A stretch of 64,000 bases of DNA from Saccharomycodes ludwigii. Taxonomy: Eukaryota; Ascomycota; Saccharomycetes; Saccharomycodales; Saccharomycodaceae. A model generated the notes under the pieces. The model saw nothing but the letters and a program-made list of their open reading frames with translations. It searched no databases and was not told where the DNA came from. This document shows positions 9,008 through 18,954 of the stretch, in pieces (within the stretch, counting starts at the first letter, position 1; each line of letters opens with the position of its first letter). Location of the stretch: NCBI RefSeq assembly GCF_020623625.1, contig NC_060206.1, positions 682,001-746,000 on the forward strand, in the 5' to 3' direction. The position numbers were made by a program, and so were the translations under genes.

Positions 9008-11530
9008 ATGTCTGAAGAAATAGAAAAACCCAATTATCGTACTCGCAAAAGCAGAAACACTGTGTTTTCCAATCTAGGCAATGAACATATGTCAGATGAT
9101 TCTCCTGGAACAGACGATTCAGATGAGGATGATAACAAACAAGACCAATACGTAAATGAGCCAGTGTATAAAAAGCCAAAGACAAAGAGTAGTTCAAAAA
9201 GCACGTCCAAAAATGACCAAACTGAAGTAACTGCGCATAAATTAGCTGAAAAAGATGAGGATTTCTTATTAGAAGGTAATAAAGATGTACCAGCAGATTT
9301 TGTACCAGATGTGGTTTCAGAGGTTTTTAAAAATAACGATTTTTCATATTTAAAGTTAAGACCAGATCATGAAACCAGGCCACTATGGATTTCGCCCGGA
9401 GATGGACGTATTATATTGGAAAGTTTTTCTCCCTTAGCAGAGCAAGCTCAAGATTTTCTTGTTACAATTGCTGAACCTGTCAGTAGACCCTCGCATATTC
9501 ACGAATACAGAATTACTGCGTATTCCTTGTATGCAGCAGTTTCTGTTGGATTAGAGACTGACGATATTATTTCTGTTTTGGATAGATTGTCTAAGATTCC
9601 TGTAGCATCATCAATCATTAACTTTATCAAAAGTGCCACTATTTCTTATGGTAAAGTGAAGTTAGTTATTAAGCACAACAAGTATTTTGTGGAAAGTACC
9701 CAAGCTGATATTCTTCAAATGCTTTTAAGAGACCCCATTATTGGTAAGCTGAGGATAGACACTACGAATCCGGTTGCTGGCGAAACTCCTGTAGCAACAA
9801 CAATAGAAAAGGAGGCAAAAGCCAAGAATATTGATCCAAATGATGTTTCTGCTGTGTTCAGTTCCGTAGTTGGTGAAAAGACATTGTTGGAAGAAGAGAA
9901 TGATGATGATATTGATGCTGTACATTCATTTGAAATTGCAAATGACTCTGTTGAAATTGTGAAAAAAAGATGTCAAGAAATCGATTATCCTGTGTTAGAA
10001 GAATATGACTTTAGAAATGATCATAGAAATCCTGATTTAAACATTGATTTAAAACCTTCGACACAAATCAGACCATACCAGGAAAAATCATTGAGTAAGA
10101 TGTTTGGTAATGGCCGTGCAAGAAGTGGGATTATTGTGTTGCCATGTGGTGCTGGGAAGACTTTGGTGGGAATTACCGCTGCTTGTACCATTAAAAAGTC
10201 TGTAGTGGTGTTATGCACTTCTTCTGTCTCTGTTATGCAGTGGAGACAGCAATTTCTTCAGTGGTGTACTTTGCAGCCAGAAAACTGTGCCGTTTTCACA
10301 TCAGACAACAAAGAAATGTTTCAAGGGGGGTCTGGGTTGGTGGTGTCTACATATTCCATGGTGGCAAACACCAGAAATAGATCTTACGATTCCCAAAAAG
10401 TGATGGATTTTTTGACGGGGAGAGAATGGGGGTTTATATTATTGGATGAAGTCCACGTTGTACCTGCTGCAATGTTTAGAAGAGTTGTCAGTCATATTGC
10501 TGCACATGCCAAGTTGGGATTAACTGCAACATTAGTCCGTGAAGATGATAAAATTAGTGATTTGAATTTTTTAATTGGGCCCAAATTGTACGAGGCAAAT
10601 TGGATGGAATTATCTCAAAAGGGCCACATAGCAAACGTTCAATGTGCTGAAGTTTGGTGCCCGATGACTGCAGAATTTTACCATGAGTATCTAAGAGAAA
10701 ATGCCAGAAAAAGAATGCTATTGTACATTATGAATCCAACCAAATTTCAAGCCTGCCAGTTTTTGATTCAATATCATGAAAAAAGAGGGGACAAGATTAT
10801 TGTGTTTTCCGATAATGTTTATGCTTTGCAAGAGTATGCTTTGAAACTAGGAAAACCTTTTATCTACGGTTCCACTCCCCAACAGGAAAGAATGAATATT
10901 TTGCAAAATTTCCAATACAATGATAAAATTAATACAATATTTTTGTCAAAAGTGGGGGATACCTCAATTGATTTACCTGAAGCCACTTGTTTAATTCAGA
11001 TTTCTTCACATTATGGTTCTCGTAGACAAGAGGCACAAAGACTAGGAAGAATTCTAAGAGCAAAAAGACGTAATGATGAGGGGTTTAATGCTTTTTTTTA
11101 CTCACTAGTTTCTAAGGACACACAAGAAATGTATTATTCAACAAAGAGACAAGCATTTTTGGTTGATCAAGGTTATGCTTTTAAAGTTATTACACATTTG
11201 CATGGGATGGAAAACTTGTCTAACCTAGCATATTCTACTGCAAGAGAGAGACGTGAATTATTACAAGAGGTTTTGTTGAAGAATGAAGAAGTAGCTGGTA
11301 TTGAATTAGGGGAGGACTCTGAAAATACTGTAGGTAATGGTGTTAATAGAAGGTTGAAAAGAGCTGGATTTGTGGGTTCTTCTAAAGCTGTTAAAGGGGA
11401 AGGTTCGTTGGCTGGGTTGGCAGGTGGTGAAGATATGGCATATATGGAGTATAGTTCTAACAAGAATAAAGATTTAAGAGACCATCACCCATTAATACGT
11501 AGAATGTATTATAAAAATGTTAAAAAGTGA
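9008..11530 (+). CDS. SSL2: TFIIH DNA translocase Ssl2/Rad25 (XPB homologue)
   Basis: This is the 3'-5' SF2 helicase/translocase of TFIIH, needed for promoter opening in RNA polymerase II transcription and for nucleotide excision repair. The 840 residues match the S. cerevisiae length (843). In order: an acidic, basic-patch N-terminus; the damage-recognition-like region (about 110-240); Walker A PCGAGKT (about 378-384); the DEVH box (about 479-482); the XPB-specific RED motif in LVREDDK (about 511-517); and helicase motif [12 protein letters not shown] in the second RecA lobe. No key residue is missing. It lies tail-to-tail with NDC80, 115 bases apart, the same pairing as YIL143C-YIL144W. TFB1, another TFIIH subunit, lies 20 kb downstream. 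Confidence 0.97.
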   Translation: MSEEIEKPNYRTRKSRNTVFSNLGNEHMSDDSPGTDDSDEDDNKQDQYVNEPVYKKPKTKSSSKSTSKNDQTEVTAHKLAEKDEDFLLEGNKDVPADFVPDVVSEVFKNNDFSYLKLRPDHETRPLWISPGDGRIILESFSPLAEQAQDFLVTIAEPVSRPSHIHEYRITAYSLYAAVSVGLETDDIISVLDRLSKIPVASSIINFIKSATISYGKVKLVIKHNKYFVESTQADILQMLLRDPIIGKLRIDTTNPVAGETPVATTIEKEAKAKNIDPNDVSAVFSSVVGEKTLLEEENDDDIDAVHSFEIANDSVEIVKKRCQEIDYPVLEEYDFRNDHRNPDLNIDLKPSTQIRPYQEKSLSKMFGNGRARSGIIVLPCGAGKTLVGITAACTIKKSVVVLCTSSVSVMQWRQQFLQWCTLQPENCAVFTSDNKEMFQGGSGLVVSTYSMVANTRNRSYDSQKVMDFLTGREWGFILLDEVHVVPAAMFRRVVSHIAAHAKLGLTATLVREDDKISDLNFLIGPKLYEANWMELSQKGHIANVQCAEVWCPMTAEFYHEYLRENARKRMLLYIMNPTKFQACQFLIQYHEKRGDKIIVFSDNVYALQEYALKLGKPFIYGSTPQQERMNILQNFQYNDKINTIFLSKVGDTSIDLPEATCLIQISSHYGSRRQEAQRLGRILRAKRRNDEGFNAFFYSLVSKDTQEMYYSTKRQAFLVDQGYAFKVITHLHGMENLSNLAYSTARERRELLQEVLLKNEEVAGIELGEDSENTVGNGVNRRLKRAGFVGSSKAVKGEGSLAGLAGGEDMAYMEYSSNKNKDLRDHHPLIRRMYYKNVKK

Positions 11531-11645
11531 TGTAGTTTGGGCTGCATGTTTATGAAAATACCCAATTTTTCTTTCTCCTTTTTTTTTTTTTTTTTTTTTT
11601 TTAGGTATTTAGTTAATAAATAATATAAACACATAATATATATTA

Positions 11646-13589
11646 TTACACATCGGACAGTTTTGCATCTATTTCCTTTTGTAAATTATTTAAAGAACCG
11701 TCTATATTCTTTGTAAAGCTTGTAACAAACTCGACTATTTGGTTAACCTTAGATATAAGTTTCCCCCTTTCCGCACCAACATATTCTTTATAGCTATCTA
11801 GTTTTGTTGACACCTGTTTCATTTTATTTTCAGTTTCTTTTAAGTAATCATTAGCGCTTTGGTTCATAAGACTGATTCTGCTTTCCAATTTTTCTATCTC
11901 GATTTCTTGTTGCAAGATTAACGTTTGCAATTTTTGTTTATCAGTTTCGTCCGCTATTTTAGTTTCAGAACATCTATTTTCCAGTTGTTCAATTAATTCG
12001 CTTTTATTTTTAATTTCTTGTTGCAAGTAGCTGATAGAATTTTCAACTTTTGCGTTACTCAATTGAATGTTTTGAATATTTTCATTTATTTGGGCGTTTA
12101 TGTATAATAACTCTTTCTGTATTTTTATTGGAGAAGTTTCTATATGCAAAAAAAAGGTACTCCTTCTCTTATCGTTTGAGATTAGATCTTTGGGCAAATT
12201 GAATTTTATCTTGGAAATATCAACATCGCGTAGAACAGATAATGATTCTATAGTTGACTGATACTGCATTGAAAGGTCTAAAAGTGATTGGTAAATTTTT
12301 TTCAAGTCAAAGTCCAAAGATTTGTTGGAATTTCGAAGTTTTTCAATATTGGAAGCAACGCCATCCCTATCACTTGCAATTTTAGTTTGTAATTCGATTT
12401 TATCATTCACAGATTCTATGTTGAATCCCCTTTGATCCAACTTTTTTTGAAGTTCTCTATTTCCAAATATCAAATCTGTAACAATAGTTGACTTTTTATT
12501 GATATCAAGTTGTATTTTATCTAGTTTGCGTTGCCATTCTCCACTTTTTTGTTTCATTAAGTCCACATAGTTGGTTAATTTTTGCAAATCTGAGAAAAGT
12601 AATCTATTTTTTTCTTGTGACAATTCCAAACTTTTACATTTGTTTATTAAGTTTGAATACTGTGATTTCAAATCTTGGTTACTATTGTCAATATTATTTA
12701 TATCAGTTTGGATTATATGCACAAATTTATCAAACCCAAGTTCCAATTCTTGGAAAAACTTTGAAAAGTCATCATTTAGCTCAAGAAAGTATTTGTATGA
12801 TTTTAAAATATAATCTATAAATAATCTTTCTACCATTAACTCGTACTTTTCTTGCCTTTCTTCCTGCTCATCGATGGTTTTAAAAGTTTGGTTCAAGATG
12901 GTGAAATCTTGTGTATTTTCAGACACTAATGATTTATCCAAAAAAACCAGTGTTTTATCCAAACTTTTGTTAACATTAACTAGCCAATGTATCATCCCTA
13001 AGAATTTTGGCCAATTTGTACCACCCACTGCAGATATTTGAGACTTGTTGATTGTTTCCAAAAATGGATATTGGATGGTTTTTATAATTGAGTAAACATC
13101 AGACTCCAATGATTTTTTAAAAGTGTAGCCTGGGTCCAACCGTACATATAACCATTTAAAGATAGTGACAAAATCTCTTTGAGTTGGTTGCTTCAACGAT
13201 TTTATTGAGATGGGGTAGTTTGTTTGAATAATAAAATCTTCATCCAGTAAATAATCATATATTTCTTGTTGTATTATTTGTTGAAAATTTTTGTCTCTGA
13301 GTGGTCTAGGATCTCTAGTTAAAGTTGCTGCTGATGTTGAATTGTTTGCTATACCTCCACCATTCGAATTTAATGTGGAAAGATTATTTGTTGCTAATGA
13401 TAATTTTTTGCTATTAGAAATTCTTAGACTGGATCTTGTGTCTGAAAACAAAAAAGATCTTCTTGGGTTAGTTGAAGCAATGTTCTTATTACCGTCATTA
13501 CTTTTATTAATCTTTTTATTATTAATATTGTCATTGATGAAGGTATTAGGGTTGTTTGAAGCGGCAGTAGCATTGGTGCTACGAAACAT
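11646..13589 (-). CDS. NDC80: Kinetochore protein Ndc80 (Hec1/Tid3)
   Basis: Ndc80 is the microtubule-binding subunit of the outer-kinetochore Ndc80 complex, with Nuf2, Spc24 and Spc25. This 647-residue protein has a flexible Asn/Ser-rich N-terminal tail (about 1-95). A calponin-homology domain follows (about 97-215, starting RDPRPLRDK and containing the conserved GGTNWPKFLGMIHWLV segment). The rest is a long coiled coil (about 270-620) with the expected central interruption. S. cerevisiae Ndc80 is 691 residues. A divergent 1.3-kb intergenic region separates it from the permease to the right; in S. cerevisiae the neighbour there is PAN6, which is absent here. Confidence 0.96.
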   Translation of the reverse strand: MFRSTNATAASNNPNTFINDNINNKKINKSNDGNKNIASTNPRRSFLFSDTRSSLRISNSKKLSLATNNLSTLNSNGGGIANNSTSAATLTRDPRPLRDKNFQQIIQQEIYDYLLDEDFIIQTNYPISIKSLKQPTQRDFVTIFKWLYVRLDPGYTFKKSLESDVYSIIKTIQYPFLETINKSQISAVGGTNWPKFLGMIHWLVNVNKSLDKTLVFLDKSLVSENTQDFTILNQTFKTIDEQEERQEKYELMVERLFIDYILKSYKYFLELNDDFSKFFQELELGFDKFVHIIQTDINNIDNSNQDLKSQYSNLINKCKSLELSQEKNRLLFSDLQKLTNYVDLMKQKSGEWQRKLDKIQLDINKKSTIVTDLIFGNRELQKKLDQRGFNIESVNDKIELQTKIASDRDGVASNIEKLRNSNKSLDFDLKKIYQSLLDLSMQYQSTIESLSVLRDVDISKIKFNLPKDLISNDKRRSTFFLHIETSPIKIQKELLYINAQINENIQNIQLSNAKVENSISYLQQEIKNKSELIEQLENRCSETKIADETDKQKLQTLILQQEIEIEKLESRISLMNQSANDYLKETENKMKQVSTKLDSYKEYVGAERGKLISKVNQIVEFVTSFTKNIDGSLNNLQKEIDAKLSDV

Positions 13590-13830
13590 TACAATATATA
13601 TATGTATATATATCTATAAATGTAATTTTTCTTTTTAAATAATGGGGATTTGGACGTGGGTAATAAATGTTTGAAGTGTTTTATTATTACTTGTTTATTG
13701 TTTACTTGTTTTTATTTCTGTGTTTTTTTTTTTTATACATTTTATAAGAATTAATTGATCTTTTTAGATTTTGTATGTATGAAAAATATATATATATTTT
13801 TATATTTTTATATTTTTATATTTTTATAAT

Positions 13831-13930
13831 ATCCGGAATGGTATATTTCCGAGGTTTACGGAGTCGATATTATATTCAATTTTTTAGAATAGCCGAAATT
13901 GCGAATATCCGACGTTTACGGAGTGGATAT
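13831..13930. repeat. Two direct repeats, 60-bp spacing, GTTTACGGAGT core
   Basis: Bases 13831-13870 and 13891-13930 align without gaps at about 31 of 40 positions. The best-kept part is TCCGA[GC]GTTTACGGAGT followed by [CG]GATAT. The copies lie about 240-340 bases upstream of the NDC80 start. Each combines TCCGA with an inverted CGGA, giving a CCG/CGG arrangement that resembles binding sites of Zn2Cys6 factors. The factor is unknown. Confidence 0.75.
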
Positions 13931-14155
13931 AATTAATTTTTTTTTTTTAATCTTAGAAAAAAAGGAAAACAAAAAAAGAAGAAAAAAAAAAAAAAAAAAA
14001 AGATTGTGATTCTTGCAAGGCATTAAAAAAATAAAGATTTGTAATAAAGTCATTAAGTTTATTTTAAGCGCCAAATTTGGATCTTTTTTTTTTTTTTTTT
14101 TTTTTTTAATTGGGAAAATACGTTTGTTTCCGATGGGTTAGCGGTCCGTGGTCTT

Positions 14156-14269
14156 CACGTGCCATGCCTTTTGTTCTGCGGGTTTGGAAGGAGCACTGTA
14201 GCGCTTGATATGACGCTGAGTAAACGGTTGCTTCTACGGTAATCTTGCCTAGCTTTAAAATATCACGTG
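14156..14269. promoter_or_regulatory. Paired CACGTG sites in a GC-rich island
   Basis: CACGTG occurs at 14156-14161 and, as ATCACGTG, at 14262-14269. Together they flank a stretch that is far richer in G+C than its surroundings and contains an AGCGCT palindrome. ATCACGTG fits the Cbf1/CDEI consensus. There is no AT-rich CDEII of suitable length followed by a CDEIII-like TTCCGAA, so I do not call a centromere. Confidence 0.45.
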
Positions 14270-14280
14270 AAACCTGCAAA

Positions 14281-14508
14281 GATAAGAAAAGTCGAAATGG
14301 AAAATGTAAAAAATAAAAAAAAAAAGAAAAGAAATTGGGAATCTTAAACGCAAATGAAGGAAAAAAAAAGAAATAAGTTTTCTATTTTGCTTTACAAATC
14401 TCTAATCTTTGATTTTCAATTTGTAAGATAAAACCATCTTGATTTTAACAAATGGTATACATTTCCTCTAAGTTTTGAATTATTTTTGTTGAATTCGTAT
14501 CAGATAAG
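14281..14508. promoter_or_regulatory. GATA-factor sites upstream of the UGA4-like permease
   Basis: GATAAG occurs at 14281-14286 and 14503-14508; the second forms a tight TATC-A-GATAAG pair (14498-14508), about 410 bases before the permease ATG. Clustered GATAAG is the Gln3/Gat1/Dal80 element of nitrogen catabolite genes, including UGA4 in S. cerevisiae. I do not see the CGG-type UAS-GABA element bound by Uga3. Confidence 0.5.
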
Positions 14509-14917
14509 CTTTGATACTCGGGTTTTTTTTTTTTTATAATTTAGGAATTATTTCTCATATCATCTTCTTGTTTTAAATAACTTCGAAGAGCTTTGTTGGT
14601 CATTTTCCACTTATCGTAAACTGTAAAAAAAAAATAACAAAACAAAAATAAAAATAAAAACAAAAAAAAAAAAACAAAAAAAATAGCATATATATATAAA
14701 GACAATATGAATAGTTGTATATTATTCATATCAATTTTTTTTTTAATCTTTTCTTTCTTTTCCTCATCTTAGATATATCTTCTTCTTCTTCTTCTCGTCT
14801 CAGTAGATTTTCAACTTTATCTAAACCTAAGATCTCGTCAAACAAAAAATAAAGTAAGGGAGTCTGCAAATACTGCTATCATTTTTAAAAGAAATCCAGT
14901 ATCAATACCTATTCAAA

Positions 14918-16651
14918 ATGGATTCCTCAATTAGAAAACAAACTTCTTCACAGACTACTACTACAGATAAAGCAGCTGGAAATGTACTTGTTAGTAGAGT
15001 ATCAGATATTAGAACAGTTAAGTCTGCGCATGGTGACCCAATCATGTTTGTTGATGCCAGTGCGGCTGTTTCTGACCAACAAGTCTTGGCAGAAATCGGG
15101 TATAAGGAAGAACTTAACAGAGAATATTCTACACTTCAAATTTTCGGTATAGCCTTCTCCATTATGGGGTTGCTACCTTCTATTGCATCTACTCTGGACG
15201 GTGGTTTGACAAGTGGTACTGTTGGTTGTGTGTGGGGTTGGCTATTATCAAGTATATTAATTTTAACAATCGGTATTGCCTTGGCAGAAATTAGTTCGAG
15301 TTTGCCAACAGCTGGTGCCGTGTACGTGAGTTGTTATATGTGGGCACCCAAAAACTGTAGAAAATCGTTGAGTTATGTTGTTGGGTTTTTAGATACGTTA
15401 TCATTAAGTGCATCAGTTTGTTCTATCGTTTATGGGCTAGCGGAACAAATCTTGAGTGCAGTAACTGTTTCGAATCCAGACTTTGAAGTTACAAATCCTA
15501 GAACTTACGGTGTTTTTGCTGCATGTGTTCTTAGCATGGCATTGATCAGTTCTTTAGCATCGTCCTTCACTGCCAAGCTACAAACTACTAGTATTATTTG
15601 CAATTGTGGTCTAATTCTTTTGTTTTTCATTGCTGTACCGGTCGGTGTTAAGAGATCTGCTACGCTTGACTACAAGTTTAATGATGGGAAATTTATCTTT
15701 GGAAACACTTATAACAGTTCCAATTGGAGTTATGGATGGCAATTCTTTGTGGCTGGTTTTATGCCAGCTCTATGGACAATTGGTGCATATGATTCCTGTG
15801 TGCATCAAAGTGAAGAAGCAAAAGATGCTGTCAGAGCTGTCCCTATCGGTATCATTGGTTCTATTTCAGTTTGTGGTCTATTAGGCTTTTTGTTGATGAT
15901 AGAGATTTGTGCCTGTATGGATCCAGACATTGACTCGCTTTTAAATTCCCCTTATGGACAGAGTATGACACAAATTATTTATGATGCATTAGGAAAGCGT
16001 TGGACTTTAGCATTTTTAAGTTTTTTTATTATTTGTCAATATTTGATGGGTGCCTCTACAGTGGTTGCTGTATCTAGACAATTTTGGGCTTTTTCCCGTG
16101 ATGACGGTATTCCTGTCTTTAGTGAGTTTTTCAAAAAAGTTGATCCTAAAGTCAATGTTCCTGTTAGGGCTGTTTGGGGATCCACAGGGTTGGCCTTAGC
16201 CTTGGGTTGTTTGTGTTTTGCCGGGGATGATGCTGCTAATGCTTTGTTTTCGTTATCTGTTGCAGGTATGTATATGGCTTTGATTATTCCAATTACGTTG
16301 AGATTGACTTATGGCAGAAAAGATTTTAGACCAGGTCCATTTTATCTAGGTAAAATCCTTAGTCCAATAGTAAATTGGATTTCCGTTGCATACCAAGCAT
16401 TTGCTATAATGTTAACCATGTTTCCCGCTCAGAATCAAGGTACTGATAAAGATACTATGAATTATACTGTTGTCATTGGACCAGGCTTTTTAGTGATATC
16501 CATGGTATATTATTTTGCAGTGCAACGGAAATATTATCAAGGTCCTAAATCAAACTTGAGTGATGAGGAATATACAAAATACGTGGGAGAAGATGTTATC
16601 GATGCTATTATATCCTCTAACATCGAATCGAACCAAGATGCAGCTGCCTGA
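14918..16651 (+). CDS. UGA4: GABA/polyamine permease, Uga4-like (APC superfamily)
   Basis: This 577-residue, 12-TM permease of the amino acid/choline transporter family closely resembles Uga4 as I remember it. Shared segments include AEIGYKEEL, FGIAFSIMGLLPSIAS, GWQFFVAGFMPALWTIG, SCVHQSEEAKDA, PIGIIGSI, MGASTVVAVSRQ, WAFSRDDGIP, RPGPFYLGKI and the C-terminal GEDVIDAI. Uga4 imports 4-aminobutyrate (and putrescine) at the plasma or vacuolar membrane as nitrogen source. The ATG at 14918 gives the usual cytosolic N-terminal tail. It occupies the place of PAN6 in S. cerevisiae, so it is an insertion in the syntenic backbone. A related choline or polyamine substrate cannot be excluded from sequence. 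Confidence 0.86.
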   Translation: MDSSIRKQTSSQTTTTDKAAGNVLVSRVSDIRTVKSAHGDPIMFVDASAAVSDQQVLAEIGYKEELNREYSTLQIFGIAFSIMGLLPSIASTLDGGLTSGTVGCVWGWLLSSILILTIGIALAEISSSLPTAGAVYVSCYMWAPKNCRKSLSYVVGFLDTLSLSASVCSIVYGLAEQILSAVTVSNPDFEVTNPRTYGVFAACVLSMALISSLASSFTAKLQTTSIICNCGLILLFFIAVPVGVKRSATLDYKFNDGKFIFGNTYNSSNWSYGWQFFVAGFMPALWTIGAYDSCVHQSEEAKDAVRAVPIGIIGSISVCGLLGFLLMIEICACMDPDIDSLLNSPYGQSMTQIIYDALGKRWTLAFLSFFIICQYLMGASTVVAVSRQFWAFSRDDGIPVFSEFFKKVDPKVNVPVRAVWGSTGLALALGCLCFAGDDAANALFSLSVAGMYMALIIPITLRLTYGRKDFRPGPFYLGKILSPIVNWISVAYQAFAIMLTMFPAQNQGTDKDTMNYTVVIGPGFLVISMVYYFAVQRKYYQGPKSNLSDEEYTKYVGEDVIDAIISSNIESNQDAAA

Positions 16652-17343
16652 ACAGGGAAGACAACTTGCATTTAGATATATAATTTTTTTTTTGTTTTCT
16701 TTAGGAGGATATCGAATTTTTTTATTTTTTTTTTTAGTTGAATTATATATATATATATATATATATATATCAGTTGATATAGCGTAATAACATATACCGG
16801 TTTCCATTTTGTTATGTTTTAATATTTAAACTTTATATCTGATTGGCATTGTTGCCAGTGAATTATAGCTTGCACCACGTGATGTGGGGTGTGTCTATGC
16901 TTGGAAGGCGATGGCCAGGTAAGAAATTGGTTATTACACCCGTACCTTTTTTTAAATGAGAAAAAAAAAGGGGGGAAAAGCAGGGTAAAACAAGCAGAGT
17001 AAAACAAGCAGAGTAAAACAAGGCCGGCAGAAGCGGCAAGGAGTAAATTATAACGGTCATGACTCCTTTTTTCATTTTTTGCCACATTTCAAAATGATGT
17101 TTGATAAAGAATAAAAATATCTTTGAATTGTATATAAAAGTATAATTCAATATTTAATATATAAAGAAAGATCAACTTCAAGCTATAACTGTTACCAACT
17201 TATTTTATATATCTTTCCTGTCTATTTTGTTTTATTTTTATTTTATTATTTTTATTTTTATTTATTTTTTTTTTTTTTTTTTTTTTTTCCCCCTTTTTTT
17301 TATTTTTATTTTTGTCACAAATACATAATATTCCTTTTCACTC
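16652..17343. other. Intergenic, UGA4-like to ATG32
   Basis: About 690 bases. It contains a TA run (16745-16771), a small hairpin (TGGCA 16844-16848 with TGCCA 16853-16857), a CACGTG site (16876-16881), a 14-bp tandem array (16980-17021) and poly-T tracts before the ATG32 start. The 16840-17060 segment is richer in G than the rest. No RNA gene could be assigned. Confidence 0.6.
16980..17021 (+). repeat. 14-bp tandem repeat, three copies
   Basis: Three contiguous units of GCAG[GA]GTAAAACAA, the first with a single G/A difference. They lie about 320-360 bases upstream of the ATG32 start and are not in a coding frame I believe. Confidence 0.85.
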
Positions 17344-18954
17344 ATGCTGACATCGTCGTCTCATAATAACAATAATAATAGTTACACCACTAATAACAGA
17401 GCAGCCGAGAAGGACTCCAACCAAATGCACCAACGTTCAGAGAAAAAGAATATGAGGGAATCCATTGGAAACCATTCCGTCTTTGATCCACACTTGTCCA
17501 TTTTAAATTTGCTTCAAAAAACTAATAATCAAGAAGAGGAAAAAATAAAAGAGCCGAAAAAAGGTTTTAAAGAGGGCCATTTCCAAAATATGACGGATAG
17601 TATCCCAGAAGAGAATGTTAAATCTCTAAATTTAGCAGAATCCTGGCAGAGCATAGCATCTGACATGTATTTCTCTTTCCAAAAAACATATGATATTGAC
17701 ATGCAAAAAACCTTTTTGGAATTACATAATAAATCCTTTAATGTATCCCGTCCCGCCAATAACGTTCCTACTTCTCCAATCCCTGGAATCCTTTCTTCTT
17801 CTTCTTCATCTGATGATGAACAATCCTCAGAAGACGACGATCACTTTAAAAGCAATAAAGATATAGAGGCAAGGAAAAAAAGGGCGTATTCCTCCAAAAA
17901 TGATGAGTGTAGTTCTACTGTTTCCTCTTTATCATCTTCGTCCTTTATTATGCCAACAATTAACATTGACACTGGTGGCAATGCCAGCGCTAAAAAAAAA
18001 ATTGTTATTTCCATCTGTGGTAAAAGTAGACAAAAATTTTATGATAGCGTTCCTACATCCTACAAAAAAATTGTGCAAGTAGTAGATAACCCAAATAACG
18101 TTAGTGATCCTATTGTAGCTTTCACATTTACTGATTTCAAAAAAGATATGGTTCTTCTACAAGAACTTTGTTCTAATTTTGATACCATTTTTTTAATTCC
18201 CCTAGTTGAAACAAAGGAAAAGGCTAAAACAACAATTAACCATTTAGAAAATTTAGTGAAATCTAAAAAAGTGAAAATTCTTCATGTACCAGTTACCATG
18301 AGCAACTCTCACGAGGTTTTCAAATTACTTAAATTCTTAAACAAGGTTAAATACGAATTAATGAGTAAAATCAAGGGCAAAAAACAATTTTTTGATTTGA
18401 AACAAGATGCATCTGATGACAAAAAAATGGATGTCAGCCTTGACAAGAAAAAGTTAAAAATTAAGGGTTCCCTTAAGAAAAAAGTTTCAAAAAAGGAAAA
18501 AAAATATAAAAAGAGTAAGTATGTTAAAAAAAAATGGATATTTTTAGTTCTCTCATTGGCCCTTGGAATTGGATTTGGATTTTACATATTTGACACTTCT
18601 TACACTTTTAATATGTTTAAGGTTTCGTCTTACCCTTGCGTTCTTTCCACTTTTGGTATAAAGAACCCACCCTTTATTAATCATGCTAATTTACAATCCG
18701 TGGAAATGGAAGAAGTTCAAAGCTTACAAAATGTGGAAAAAGTGAATTCAACACCTTATTCTGTTATAGTGTTTCAATACACTGAAACTGTTGTTGAATA
18801 TTGCATAGTGGCTATTCGACATTTGTTTAACTCCGGGAAACATTTTTTTACAATTACAATACCGCAGATATTTAATAATATCGGAAGTCCTTCGGATCCT
18901 ATTGATTTTTCAAATGCAGTTACAAAATATGCTTTGCTTGATATGACGATTTGA
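17344..18954 (+). CDS. ATG32: Mitophagy receptor Atg32
   Basis: Atg32 is the outer mitochondrial membrane receptor that recruits Atg8 and Atg11 for mitophagy. The 536 residues (529 in S. cerevisiae) contain an Atg8-interacting motif WQSI at 101-104 (WQAI in S. cerevisiae, within the same S-W-Q context). They also contain a serine-rich acidic patch after PGIL (about 147-166), corresponding to the casein kinase 2-phosphorylated Atg11-binding region. A very basic stretch (about 350-396) precedes a single transmembrane helix at about 398-418 (WIFLVLSLALGIGFGFYIF), and a C-terminal intermembrane-space tail of about 115 residues follows. Position before SLN1 matches YIL146C-YIL147C. The mitophagy gene ATG44 lies in the same window. 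Confidence 0.93.
   Translation: MLTSSSHNNNNNSYTTNNRAAEKDSNQMHQRSEKKNMRESIGNHSVFDPHLSILNLLQKTNNQEEEKIKEPKKGFKEGHFQNMTDSIPEENVKSLNLAESWQSIASDMYFSFQKTYDIDMQKTFLELHNKSFNVSRPANNVPTSPIPGILSSSSSSDDEQSSEDDDHFKSNKDIEARKKRAYSSKNDECSSTVSSLSSSSFIMPTINIDTGGNASAKKKIVISICGKSRQKFYDSVPTSYKKIVQVVDNPNNVSDPIVAFTFTDFKKDMVLLQELCSNFDTIFLIPLVETKEKAKTTINHLENLVKSKKVKILHVPVTMSNSHEVFKLLKFLNKVKYELMSKIKGKKQFFDLKQDASDDKKMDVSLDKKKLKIKGSLKKKVSKKEKKYKKSKYVKKKWIFLVLSLALGIGFGFYIFDTSYTFNMFKVSSYPCVLSTFGIKNPPFINHANLQSVEMEEVQSLQNVEKVNSTPYSVIVFQYTETVVEYCIVAIRHLFNSGKHFFTITIPQIFNNIGSPSDPIDFSNAVTKYALLDMTI

Larger units (their letters stand above)
13590..14917. other. Divergent intergenic region, NDC80 / UGA4-like
   Basis: About 1.3 kb without a supported gene. 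Contents: a 60-bp-period direct duplication (13831-13930), a GC-rich island (about 14120-14280) with two CACGTG sites, GATAAG elements upstream of the permease, and several long A or T tracts. A TTC/TCT-rich stretch lies just 5' of the permease (about 14775-14800). No tRNA A/B-box pair was found. Confidence 0.6.

Noticed and set aside
14120-14280. Possible point centromere (CDEI-like ATCACGTG)
   Set aside because: No 80-90 bp AT-rich element followed by a TTCCGAA-type CDEIII in the right place. The TTCCGAAA words at 19342 and 37064 likewise lack a CDEI at proper distance.
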